Assembly: GCA_949316495.1 (NCBI GenBank)
Contig: OX439011.1
Location: forward strand, 22,411,995-22,475,994
DNA: 64,000 nucleotides
DNA from: Amphiduros pacificus
Lineage: Eukaryota; Annelida; Polychaeta; Phyllodocida; Hesionidae
Direction of reading: 5' to 3'
Shown here: positions 45,541 to 56,700 of the stretch, in pieces
Layout of the letters: the number at the start of each line of letters is the position of its first letter
Position numbering within the stretch: position 1 is the stretch's first letter
Translations under genes and position numbers: made by a program
The notes under the pieces: generated by a model
Database searches by the model: none
What the model saw: the letters and a program-made list of their open reading frames with translations, nothing else
Told to the model about the DNA's origin: nothing

Positions 45541-45660
45541 ACTATAGAATTTTACCTGAGAATTATATACCTGTATTTGTATGGTTTTGCCCTTTGTGAT
45601 TTCAACTGTGACAGTTGCTTTGGGACGACTATTTACAGTGCCGGGGCTGTAATGGAAATA
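45497..45660. repeat. 164-bp direct duplication, left copy (carries the empty foldback target)
   Basis: This segment, from ATTATTCCTACATTGTGC to GGCTGTAATGGAAATA, is repeated with about two differences at 45,967-46,025 continuing at 61,290-61,404. The second copy is interrupted by the 15.3-kb foldback-like element. This left copy shows the uninterrupted target CTATAGAATTTTACCTGAG. Confidence 0.93.
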
Positions 45661-45662
45661 AT

Positions 45663-45965
45663 TGTTACCCATGGTTTGTGAGTATCCGTCGTTGGGGGAC
45701 ATGGACGGGGGATCGATACTCTACTCTGACTCTACTTTACTCGCTAGCTGTGAGGCGGGGCACGGAACCTAGCAACCCTATCTAACCATGTGAGGTGTGA
45801 GGTAATAAGGACTGCAGACACAGGATATACACTGCACAATAGTTACCTTTATTCGGTGCTATGAATCATCCTTGTCTGGCTAGGCCGGCATGGCAATGAG
45901 AGAGGCATATGAACTACCCAAATGCATGATACTTATAGAGTCCTGAGAATACATAAAACACCCAA
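45663..45965 (-). mobile_element. Partial LTR fragment (303 bp)
   Basis: About 98% identical to the first 303 bp of the solo LTR at 51,859-52,612; on the minus strand this is the promoter-to-3'-end part. It carries CTCTATAAGTA and GAATAAAGG. It sits exactly between the two copies of the 164-bp duplication. A fossil fragment; no internal region is present. Confidence 0.8.
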
Positions 45966-46025
45966 TATTATTCCTACATTGTGCAAGATTCCTACTTTGT
46001 GCATGACAAAACTATAGAATTTTAC

Positions 46026-47068
46026 ATGTGTGTGAACTTTGTTACTTATTCACTATTCACAGTTCATTATTCAAATTTGTAGTAAACTATGTCAACATGT
46101 CAGATTTCAAAAATTATGTTCCAAATATGACCGAGCTGAATTTTGTGCCATATTATGTAAAAGTAAATTATAATAATAATAAAAACCAAAATATAATTTA
46201 AACAAGGGGTAAAAAAACTAGTGCAGGTCGATTCAATGTTCACCAAATTTTGCATACGGGTCAAGGAGGGTCCCATTATGTTATTTATGAAGCGTTTCCC
46301 CAGCGCTATTTACGGTGACAAGATGGCGCCACTCACAACTTTAAGATTTCAATAATTAATTCAAATTAATCCTAATATTCCAAGTGAAAAAGACGTAATG
46401 CAGGTCGATTCAATGTTCACCAAATTTTGCATACGGGTCAAGGAGTGTCCCATAATGTTATTTAGGAAGCGTTTCCCCGGCGCTATTTACGGTGACAAGA
46501 TGGCGCCATTCACAACTTTAAGATTTCAATAATTAAATAAAATTAATCCTAATATTCCAAGTGAAAAAGACATGGCGCAGGTCAATTCAATGTTCACCAA
46601 ATTTTGCATACAGGTCAAGGAGAGTCCCATAATGTTATTTAGGAAGCGTTTCCCCGGCGCTATTTACGGTGACAAGATGGCGCCACTCACAACTTTAAGA
46701 TTTCAATAATTAATTCAAATTAATCCTAGTATTCCAAGTGAAAAAGACGTAACGCAGGTCGATTCAATGTTCACCAAATTTTGAATACGGGTCAAGGAGT
46801 GTCCCATAATGTTATTTAGGAAGCGTTTCCCCGGCGCTATTTACGGTGACAAGATGGCGCCACTCACAACTTTAAGATTTCAATAAATAATTCAAATTAA
46901 TCCTAATATTCCAAGTGAAAAAGACGCAACGCAGGTCGATTCAATGTTCACCAAATTTTGCATACGGGTCAAGGAGGGTCCCTTAATGTTTTTATGAAGT
47001 GTTTCCCCGGCGCTATTTACGGTGACAAGATGGCGCCACTCACAACTTTAAGATTTCAATAATTAAAT
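46026..47068 (+). repeat. Left inverted arm: unique tip and ~5 satellite units
   Basis: A tip of about 200 bp is followed by five ~177-bp units with ACGGTGACAAGATGGCGCCA and CAGGTCGATTCAATGTTCAC. Orientation is opposite to the right arm. It ends at AATTAAAT, where the central insert begins. Confidence 0.95.
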
Positions 47069-47780
47069 ATCAAGTATGTCTAAGGCCCCACTACCCAATC
47101 AAAATTCCTTTTAGTATTTTCACCCCTCATCCCAGTCACACATATGACAAAAATGATATTTTTTCGCCACTTTTAGGCTTTACCAGGGGAAAATAGATAT
47201 TCCAATAAACTCAAAATTATGCTCTCATATTGAGGGGTCTAGATATAAACTAGAAATGTCTATCAAGTATGTAAGGCCCCACTACCTAATCAAAATTCCT
47301 TTTAGTACTTTCACCCCTCATCCCAGTCACACATATGATAAAAATGATATTTTTTCGCCACTTTTAGGCTTCACTAGGGGAAAATAGCTCTTCCAATGAA
47401 CTCAAAATTATGCTCTCATATTGGAGTATGCATATTGAGGGGTCTGGACATAAACTAGAAATGTCTATCAAGTATGTCTAAGACCCCATTACTCATTCAG
47501 TTCATTTTAGCACTCCATTCAGTATGTTTTATGAAAATTATGTATTTTTGACTTTTAGACTTCACCAAGGGAAAAGGGCTACTCCACTGAATTCAGAATT
47601 ATGCTCTCATATTGGGGGTCTGAACACTTTAGACATTAAGACTTCAGAAGGGGAAAATTGCTACTCCATTGAACACAGATTTATACCCTTATATCGAGGG
47701 GTCTAGGCATAATCTAGACATGTCTGCCAGGAATGTCTAAGGCCCGATTAGTCAATCAAAATTCCTTTTAGTACCTTCAC
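47069..47780 (+). repeat. ~195-bp tandem repeat, about 3.5 copies, ahead of the PLE ORFs
   Basis: TATCAAGTATGTCTAAGGCC recurs at 47,069, 47,261 (changed) and 47,466, with CAAAATTCCTTTTAGTA and AAATTATGCTCTCATATT in each unit. Copies diverge to the right. It may be the PLE 5' untranslated/promoter region or an older repeat at the insertion site. Confidence 0.85.
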
Positions 47781-47875
47781 ATCTCATACCATCTTGGCTT
47801 CGGGACTGCAAACGTTGTCGACCTCTTCTTCTGGATACTTTGCCTTTTTCACTTCTACGTTTATCTCTCCAGAAG

Positions 47876-48307
47876 ATGAGTGAGCCGTCTACCTCCACCT
47901 CTTCTAGTACCAACCTCACCTACGAGATTGCTAAACTCTCCACCAGCCAGACGAGTGTTGTCGAGTCTGCCTCCATGCAATCCTTGGTGACAGTTGTCGC
48001 AAAAGATGGCGGGACCTTTGAGATAGCACCCGAAAAATGGGCGGCCTTTCAGGAATATCTCAAAACACAGAACCCCCTTGGGAAAGGGACCTCCGGGCAG
48101 TCGTCATCGAATGCGAAATGCAAGCGTTCCGACGACAACGCCCCTCCAGCGAAGAAAGGGAGGCCCAACATCCCCTTAGAATACGAGGGCATCTACAAGA
48201 GAGCACGCAATGCGCTAGCGAAGCACGCTCGCTACCATGCCATTCAAAAATATGAAGCTCCAAAAATATGCAGCGATGGAGGGACATGTCATCCCACGCC
48301 GCCTTAA
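47876..48307 (+). CDS. Upstream ORF of the Penelope-like element
   Basis: About 143 residues starting MSEPSTSTSSSTNLTYEIAK, with a basic KCKRSDD...PAKKGRP segment and a C-terminal RARNALAKHARYHAIQKY. I do not recognise a family; the basic stretches suggest nucleic-acid binding. It ends at CTTAAG|GTAATT. A TTACAG at about 48,713 could close an intron of about 400 bp, which is known in some Penelope-like elements. A charged ORF (48,695-49,009) follows. Confidence 0.55.
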   Translation: MSEPSTSTSSSTNLTYEIAKLSTSQTSVVESASMQSLVTVVAKDGGTFEIAPEKWAAFQEYLKTQNPLGKGTSGQSSSNAKCKRSDDNAPPAKKGRPNIPLEYEGIYKRARNALAKHARYHAIQKYEAPKICSDGGTCHPTPP

Positions 48308-49314
48308 GGTAATTCAAATCTTACAACCTAACCTTCTCCACTCCCCAGTAACCCATAGAAACCGACCCACGTTGTCTCCTATAATAATGGTTACAAAAAC
48401 GCACGACGATCTAGCAAACATTAACAATAGACAATGGCTAAACGTCAAACAATGGAAAGTATATAAAGCAGGAAGAGAACAATACCGCTCTCATATAGAA
48501 ACAATGCCCGAGTCACCCCTCGCCAGGAAAACCGGGCCTCATTCACTTTCACTGCTCGAGATACCTTCCAAGATAGAATTTAACAATCCCGTACCTCCAA
48601 GTTGGGTACACAAATTCTCCCCGGCAACATTTATCAACGGCAGGCTGATGGCTCGCCACAATATGTACAATGTACAGACGATTGACATTTTGTCTTGGTG
48701 TATTTCTACTTACAGATTAAAATCAGTCCACCGAGCGGGGCCAATGACTCTGATTTCTCCTCAAACTGGAGAGAGAAAATCCGCTCTTTTGAGTCTGATC
48801 TTTTTACGTTGGAAACAAAACACGCCAACTACATGTCAACAACAAACAACCTTATCGCAAACGCTGCCTGGAACGACCTCAAAACAAAGGTCGACGAGGA
48901 TTGCTTCTCCGAGGCCCAAGCTGCCGCTAACACAGTGGCCAACAGGGTCAGAATCGAGGACAGCAATAGACAGCGAAAGCGATTCGCCTACGACCTCGAA
49001 AAAACTTGAAGAGGAAACAATGGGCGCCCCAAAAAACCGAAAAAGCAAGAAAATACCAACCAAACAACAGCTCAAATACCAGAGCCGAGTTAGCAAAGAA
49101 GCAAAGGGGAGGATTCCCAAGAAACGGGATTCCCCCAAACCAAGATCAAATAAAAAGAAACCAATGATCGGGGATCTCATCAACCTATTCAGTTAGGTTG
49201 ACAAACTGCCCAGACCATATGCCATTAGCGGCATGGACAAGGTCGAGAACATTTTAAATAGAAAATCAATCAAATAGCAACAATAATGATATTGAAACCG
49301 CGGAAGCCAATAAG

Positions 49315-50772
49315 GTGACCGACAGAGAAACAACTTACAATGAAGGTCTTACCGAGGCCAACCAATTTCTTAATGCAAATAAAGAAATTCAAAACCAAAC
49401 AATTTGTATTTCGTTCTTTGACAAAAATGTCACAATTAACCTTGAAAATAAGGATGAACGATCTGTCATTAACCTCTCAAGCCATGACTTGACCCCTAAT
49501 GAAAGAAACATCCTACTAAAAGGCCTTAAGTTTTGCCCCACCCCAGGGGAACCCAAAAATCATGAAATCCAATCAGACTTGAGATCCTTTTTCAGAAGGA
49601 TGCGACTAAAATCCTTTTGGCATGACCCACTTCCTGAAACTCAGGAAATTCCAGACGAAACCAACCAAACTCAACCAAGCATAACAACCCATTTTGCTTC
49701 AACCAACAATTCCCCCAATTCAACAACTGTCACCCCAATCTCTGACCCCCAAGCTAAGTTCAAACCGAAATGCACATGGGAACCGAAATTCACGTCCAGA
49801 GACCCAGTACTCGAAACATTCTTCAAATGTGTACAAAGAGACATAAACCATTTTGTCCCTAGGGCCCCCCGTACCCAAAATCTCACACGAGATGAAAAAC
49901 GAGCCTTAGAATCCCTAAGCCAAAATTCCATGATCACCATAAAAAAGGCCGACAAAGGTTCAGCCATAGTAGTCATGGATACAGGAGATTACATAAAAGA
50001 AGCAGAAAGACAACTGAATGACATCAATTTCTATGTCAAAACCCCTACCGACCTTACAGAACATCATCAAAAATGTGTTAGGGACATACTGAACACCATG
50101 TATGATAGGGACGAAATAGACAATGCTGTGTACATGGCATTGTGTCCACACGAGGCAAAAACAGCCAAATTTTATTTCCTACCCAAAAAACACAAGAAAA
50201 AGGTTGTAGGGAGACCCATTATCAGTGGAAATGGGTCTCCTACAGAACAAATATCTGCTTTCGTTGAAGAGCACATAAAACCCTATGTCAAACTCACCCC
50301 TTCATGCGTTAGGGATACCACAGATTTCATTAGGAAAATCTCTTCCTTCAACAGTAAAAATGAGATCATTGTAGCCACTATGGATGTGACTAGCCTATAC
50401 ACCAACATACCACACAATGAAGGCTTAAATGCCGTGTATAGATGACTGGTAAAGAATTACAGAGGTAAGGCCGCTATAAAGAGCCTTATGACCCTTCTTG
50501 AGACAGTGCTGAAAATGAACAACTTCACCTTCAATGGTGAACATTACCTCCAAACAGGAGACAGAGCAATGGGAACCAGAGTGGCCCCATCATACGCCAA
50601 CCTGTTTATGGCACACCTAAAAAATGCCCCATCAAAACCAGCCCTATACATGCGTTATATTGATGACATCTTTATGGTATTCGACCAAGGAGAGGAGAAA
50701 CTCCTTGACTTCATTGACTATAGCAACGCCTTCCATGAGAAAATCAAGTCACCTCCAAACACTCCAGAGTAG
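49315..50772 (+). pseudogene. Penelope-type reverse transcriptase region
   Basis: Motifs in order: KKADKGSAIVVMD (fingers), FYFLPKKHKKKVVGRPIISG, TMDVTSLYTNIPHNEG (motif A, catalytic Asp), GDRAMGTRVAPSYANLFM (motif B) and YIDDIFMVF (motif C with the Asp pair). These are diagnostic of Penelope-like RTs. The first ORF ends at 50,445 and the motif-B/C part reads on at 50,488-50,772, so the frame is not continuous. The N-terminal part (49,315-49,800) is a charged, poorly conserved extension. Confidence 0.92.
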
Positions 50773-51009
50773 AGGTCAAATTTCTCGACACCATGGTAAG
50801 ATACCGAAAGGAAGCCATGTGTAGTAGATACCGAAAAAGGTATAATCTACACAGACCTTTACACCAAAGATACTGACACCCACAATTATCTCCACTACAC
50901 CTCTTCCCACCCAAAACACTGCAAAACAGGCGGTCCATATGGGGAATTTTTGAGGATCAGAAGAAATTGCAAAAATATTGAAGACTTTGATACCCATTCA
51001 ACCCTCTGA

Positions 51010-51826
51010 ATGCAAGACTATCAAAGACGAGGGTACCCACTTGATATCCTAGAACCTTCAAGAATGAAGGCCTGCAACTCATCCAGAGAGGAATTGCTCA
51101 AAATCAAACCAAAAACCACAACGCAGCTACCAAAGACCCCACTAGTGGTCACCTACAACCAGGCCAACCCCAACTTCCAACGAATTTTAGGAAAATACTG
51201 GCCTATACTACAATTGTCCTCGAACAAAGATGCGTTTCCAGACAAACCTCTGGTAGAGTATAGACTCCCAAAAAATATCTCAGACAAATTAGCCAGAGCA
51301 GCTTGCAATACCAACACAATACAACCCAAACCATCTGCACCACCATGCAGAAGACCATGGAGATGCCAATTCTGTCTATCATGGAAAAATCACAAAACTG
51401 TGAAAAGTTCCCAAACCAGACAAATACACCTGTAACACAAGAAACCTAGTCTACCTCATAACATGCAGAACCTGCAAGAAACAGTATGTAGGGGAAACTT
51501 ACAGGACATTCAAAGAAAGAATCAATGAACATCTAGGCTACATCAGGAGAAAGGAATATGACCAAGCTACAGGTCATCATTTCAATCAACCAGGTCATAG
51601 TATAGATGACATGGAATTTCAAGTGATATACATACTATACAAAAAACCAATCCCATACGACCAAACCAGGGTAACCAAGAAACTGGAATGGATTGATAAG
51701 TTGAGGACATTTAAACCAAACGGGTTGAATGAAAATACCATTACGCAGATTTACTATTGCAAAATAGATTACAACTTAGTCCACCATCTGCCCCTAAAAT
51801 GGCGAACCAACACGTTCAAGCACTGA
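51010..51826 (+). pseudogene. GIY-YIG endonuclease region of the Penelope-like element
   Basis: After a thumb/linker region with APPCRRPWRCQFCLSW come YLITCRTCKKQYVGET, RTFKERINEHLGYIRRKE, GHHFNQPGH and a C-terminal KLEWIDKLRTFKPNGLNE. This is the complete GIY-YIG fold order that nicks the target for priming. It reads in more than one frame. The stop after PLKWRTNTFKH is followed by an untranslated stretch with ACTGAACCATACC, also seen in the minus-strand copy. Confidence 0.9.
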
Positions 51827-51858
51827 ACCATACCTAAAGTTTATTTTAAACGAGGTTC

Positions 51859-52612
51859 TGTTACCCATGGTTTGTGAGTATCTGTCGTTGGGGGACATGG
51901 ACGGGGGATCGATACTCTACTCTGACTCTACTTTACTCGCTGGCTGTGAGGCGGGGCACGGAACCTAGCAACCCTATCTACCCATGTGAGGTGTGAGGTA
52001 ATGAGGACTGCAGACACAGGATATACACTGCACAATAGTTACCTTTTATTCGGTGCTATGAATCATCCTTGTCTGGCTAGGCCGGCATGGCAATGAGCGA
52101 GGCATATGAACTACCCAAATGCATGATACTTATAGAGTCCTGAGAATACACAAAACACCCAAGTCTATGCGGTCATGATGCTGAGACTCGTGGATCTTTC
52201 GTGGCAAGAGGACGCTGTAACTCTGCTTCTCCGGTCTACAGGTTCTGCTCTCCGAGGATCCAACGGTTGAGGGCCCTTTTAAAGGATCACTGCGCGTCAT
52301 GTGTGGGGTTTGCCTGCATGGCTTCCTTTTGCGACACTGGATGGACTCGTCTTGCCTGCGTGGCTTCCTTTTGCGACACGGGGGTTTTGTATGGGCTCGT
52401 CTGCCTGCACGTGATCTCTTATGTCCGGTGAGTCATCTCCAGGTGCGGTGGTTAAGGCGATGCATCAACCTGCACTCGTTGACTTCCCACGTGCACGGCA
52501 CACAATCTCTATACATGATGTTCTGCCAGAGACCGTGATTGTCTATGATTTTCTATATATTCTTACGAGTCCCTGGGTAGGTAATCTATATCCTACACTA
52601 ACCTTTCCAACA
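51859..52612 (-). mobile_element. Solo LTR (754 bp) inserted in the Penelope-like element
   Basis: On the minus strand it starts TGTTGGAAAGG and ends GGGTAACA (TG...CA). It is flanked by GTTC on both sides (51,855-51,858; 52,613-52,616), and the Penelope-like sequence resumes exactly after it by comparison with the minus-strand copy. CTCTATAAGTA and GAATAAAGG fit promoter and polyadenylation positions. No internal genes remain, so it is a fossil left by recombination. The TGTTGGA start is reminiscent of Copia-type LTRs; family not certain. Confidence 0.8.
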
Positions 52613-52891
52613 GTTCAAGGTACCAAAAATGGGGAAATAGGTCCATAAAACTATATGATAGACAAATACCCCATCAACAAATCTTCGGGCGCGGTTTGAG
52701 CATTCCAACTACGCTCCACGGCCAAATCAAGCAATCAACCCTTGAAAGAGCCGACCAAATTCGATTTTCTCGCTAACGAGCAAGACTCAACCACCAAACA
52801 ATCGAGATGCTGAGCGGCGGCGCAACGTAACAATGCCGCCTCGATCCCGCTCACCAGAGAACAATATACAATAGACCCTAGCAACACAAGC

Positions 52892-53218
52892 ATGCACAAC
52901 ATGGCGACACCATCATGGCAGCACCTCTGCACCCTCTGTGGCAAAGTTTATACGACAAAGCGAGCGATGCTCCGCCACACCAAGACAATGCACATATCTC
53001 TACGCATGAGATACCAGTGCGAGTATTGCGAAACTGTCTACACAAGGCAGGACAATTTAGGGAGGCATCTAAAAAGGGACCAATTCTGTTCCCTCCTAAG
53101 AGCCAATCATATACATATATTACACACTGCACCCGAACAAGGGACGGACCCTGATCAAGGCATCCTATACAACCTCAAAGAAGAGGTACCACGGGAACCA
53201 ACGCACAAAAGTAAGTGA
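52892..53218 (+). CDS. Two-finger C2H2/C2HC ORF downstream of the PLE nuclease
   Basis: 108 residues: finger 1 CTLCGKVYTTKRAMLRHTKTMH (C-x2-C-x12-H-x4-H, shown here in condensed form as its first and last residues C..H), finger 2 with CEYCETVYTRQDNLGRH and a final Cys. It resembles the minus-strand ORF at 38,396-38,043 in sequence and position. The start at MHNMATPS may be four residues too early; MATPS fits MAEQF of the other copy. It may be an accessory protein of this PLE lineage. Function not known. Confidence 0.72.
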   Translation: MHNMATPSWQHLCTLCGKVYTTKRAMLRHTKTMHISLRMRYQCEYCETVYTRQDNLGRHLKRDQFCSLLRANHIHILHTAPEQGTDPDQGILYNLKEEVPREPTHKSK

Positions 53219-53709
53219 ACTACAAAACAACCCCCTCTTTTTATACGCACTTATGAATCCACATTCTACAAACGTCATAGAACAAATATCAAAAGAAAAA
53301 ATAACCAAGAACCAAAAATTCTGAATAAAAAATTACAGAAAAAAGTGGTTTTCTTGCGTGAGTCTTTTCAACAAACAACGTTGAAGCAACGTAGCCCAAC
53401 ATTACACAACCGCACCCCCAAGAAATTGGCTGAAAAAACGGTCAACAACCCAACAAAAAATAAAGTTATTCATCCTATGTACATCTTTATTGCAAACTAT
53501 CTCGCAACCCACAAAAGAAAGAAACGGGAGCAATAAAATTTGTTTTCAAAATGGAGATTCCTACCCCGCGCCGGGGCTGTACGAAGCTCAAAATAAACAA
53601 AATAGTCTGGTGGCTTCAAAGGAGAGGGTCCTTATTTAATAAAACATGAAATAACAAATCAAATTAGATTCTTTTTGACATAAAAAAGTCATTTTTACCC
53701 CAAAAACCA

Positions 53710-56700
53710 ACGGGGAACATTGAATCGACCTGCGTTACGTCTTTTTCACTTGGAATATTAGGATTAATTTGAATTAATTATTGAAATCTTAAAGTTGTGA
53801 GTGGCGCCATATTGGTACCGTCAAATGTGCAGAAAAAACACCTTACATATGACATCAGGATACCCCCTATACAAAATTTGGTGACCTTTGAATTGACCTG
53901 AACCAGTTATTTTTCACTTGGAATACTTGTGATTCATTTTATTTGATTTTTGAAATCTTAAAGTAGTATGATGCGCCATCTTGTTACCATAAATAGCGCC
54001 GAGGAAAAGCTTCATAAATAACGTTATGGGACCCTCCTTAACCCGTATACCAAATTCGGGGAACATTGAATCGGCCTGCGCCATGTCTTTATCACTTGGA
54101 ATTTTAGGATTAATTTGATTTAATTATTGAAATCTTAAAGTTGTGAGTGGCGCCATCTTGTCACCGTAAATGTTCAACGCTTCGTAAATAACATAATGGG
54201 ACTCTCCTTGACCTGTATGCAAAATTTGGTGAACATTGAATCGACCTGCGCCATGTCTTTATCACTTGGAATATTAGGATTAATTTAAATTAATTATTGA
54301 AATCTTAAAGTTGTGAGTGGCGCCATCTTGTCACCGTAAATAACGCCGGGAAAACGCTTCATAAATAACATTATGGGACTCTCCTTGACCCGTATGCAAA
54401 ATTTGGTGAACATTGAATCGACCTGCGCCATGTCTTTATCACTTGGAATAATAGGATTAATTTAAATTATTTATTGAAATCTTAAAGTTGTGAGTGGCGT
54501 CATCTTGTCACCGTAAATAGCGCCGGGGAAACGCTTCATAAATAACATTATGGGACACTCCTTGACCTGTATGCAAAATTTGGTGAACATTGAATCGACC
54601 TGCGCAATGTCTTTTTCACTTGGAATATTAGGATTCATTTTATTTAATTATTGAAATCTTAAAGTTGTGAGTGGCGCCATATTGTCACCGTAAAAAGTGC
54701 CGAGGAAACGCTTCATAAATAACATTATGGGACCCTCCTTGACCCGTACACCAAATTCGGGGAACATTGAATCGACCTGCATCATGTCTTTATCACTTGG
54801 AATATAAGGATTAATTTCAATTAATTATTGAAATCTTAAAGTTGTGAGTGGCGCCATCCTTGACCTGTATGCAAAATTTGGTGAACATTGAATCGACCTG
54901 CGCCATGTCTTTATCACTTGGAATATTAGGATTAATTTAAATTAATTATTGAAATCTTAAAGTTGTGAGTGGTGCCATCTTGTCACCCTAAATAGCGCCG
55001 GGAAAACGCTACATAAATAACATTATGGGACTCTCCTTGACCCGTATGCAAAATTTGGTGAACATTGAATCGACCTGCACCATGTCTTTATCACTTGGAA
55101 TATTAGGATTAATTTAAATTAATTATTGAAATCTTAAAGTTGTGAGTGGCGCCATCTTGTCACCGTAAATAGCGCCGGGGAAACGCTTCATAAATAACAT
55201 TATGGGACTCTCCTTGACCCGTATGCAAAATTTGGTGAACATTGAATCGACCTGCGCCATGTCTTTATCACTTGGAATAATAGGATTAATTTAAATTATT
55301 TATTGAAATCTTAAAGTTGTGAGTGGCGCCATATTGTCACCGTAAATAGCACCGGGGAAATGCTTCATGAATAACATTATGGGACCCTCCTTAACCCATA
55401 TACCAAATTCGGGGAACATTGAATCGACCTGCGTTACGTCTTTTTCACTTGGAATATTAGGATTAATTTGAATTAATTATTGAAATCTTAAAGTTGTGAG
55501 TGGCGCCATATTGTTACCGTAAATAGCGCCGGGGAAACGCTTCATAAATAACATTATGGGACTCTCCTTGACCCGTATGAAAATTTGGTGAAGATTGAAT
55601 CGACCTGTGCCATGTCTTTTTCACTCAGAATATTAGGATTAATTTGAATTAATTATTGAAATCTTAAAGTTGTGAGTGGCGCCATCTTGTCACCCTAAAT
55701 AGCGCCGGGAAAACGCTTCATAAATAACATAATGGGACTCTCCTTGACCCGTATGCAAAATTTGGTGAACATTGAATCGACCTGCGCCATGTCTTTATCA
55801 CTTGGAATATAAGGATTAATTTGATTTAATTGTTGAAATCTTAAAGTTGTGAGTGGCGCCATCTTATTACCGTAAATAGCGCTGGTGAAACGTTCATAAA
55901 TAACATTATGGGACCCTCCTTAACCCGTATACCAAATTCTGGGAACATTGAATCGGCCTGCGCCATGTCTTTATCACTTGGAATTTTAGCATTAATTTGA
56001 TTTAATTCTTGAAATCTTAAAGTTGTGAGTGGTGCCATCTTGTCACCGTAAATAGCGCCGGGAAAAAGCTACATAAATAACATTATGGGACTCTCCTTGA
56101 CCCGTATGCAAAATTTAGTGAACATTGAATCGACCTGCGCCATGTCTTTATCACTTGGAATATTAGGATTAATTTAAATTAATTATTGAAATCTTAAAGT
56201 TGTGAGTGGCACCATCTTGTCACCGTAAATAGCGCCGAGAAAACGCTTCATAAATAACATTATGGGACTCTCCTTGACCCGTATGCAAAATTTGGTGAAC
56301 ATTAAATTGACCTGCGCCATGTCTTTATCACTTGGAATAATAGGATTAATTTAAATTATTTATTGAAATCTTAAAGTTGTGAGTGGCGCCATATTGTCAC
56401 CGTAAATAGCACCGGGGAAATGCTTCATAAATAACATTATGGGACCCTCCTTACCCATATACCAAATTCGGGGAACATTGAATCGACCTGCGTTACGTCT
56501 TTTTCACTTGGAATATTAGGATTAATTTGAATTAATTATTGAAATCTTAAAGTTGTGAGTGGCGCCATATTGTTACCGTAAATAGCGCCGGGGAAACGCT
56601 TCATAAATAACATTATGGGACTCTCCTTGACCCGTATGAAAATTTGGTGAAGATTGAATCGACCTGCGCCATGTCTTTTTCACTCGGAATATTAGGATTA

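Larger units (their letters stand above)
47069..53709 (+). mobile_element. Penelope-like retroelement (PLE) with GIY-YIG and downstream zinc-finger ORF
   Basis: The central insert between the two satellite arms. Order: a 5' region of ~195-bp repeats, a small ORF, RT, GIY-YIG nuclease, then spacer, C2H2 ORF and a tail with CCCCGCGCCGGGGCTG. A solo LTR sits in the spacer. RT and nuclease motifs place it among EN+ Penelope-like elements (telomerase-related RT, no LTRs or capsid). The reading frame is interrupted, so this copy is probably inactive. The 3' limit is where similarity to the minus-strand copy stops and the satellite starts. Confidence 0.82.

Noticed and set aside
45663-52162. The two ~300-bp direct repeats as the two LTRs of one 6-kb element
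   Set aside because: The second copy is part of a longer 754-bp LTR with its own GTTC duplication, and the sequence between is a Penelope-like element plus a satellite arm, with no gag-pol of an LTR element.
52892-53218. Zinc-finger ORF as start of a tandem second Penelope copy
   Set aside because: The 5'-truncated minus-strand copy has the same ORF and tail behind its nuclease, so it belongs to the 3' part of the element. Not fully excluded.
47840-53218. Telomerase gene, because the RT is telomerase-related
   Set aside because: The motif set KKADKGSA, MGTRVAPSYANL and the GIY-YIG nuclease are specific to Penelope-like elements.
55841-56038. Conserved 65-residue protein present twice (also 58,072-58,269)
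   Set aside because: Both are identical because of a 2.23-kb satellite duplication; the frame simply crosses satellite units.
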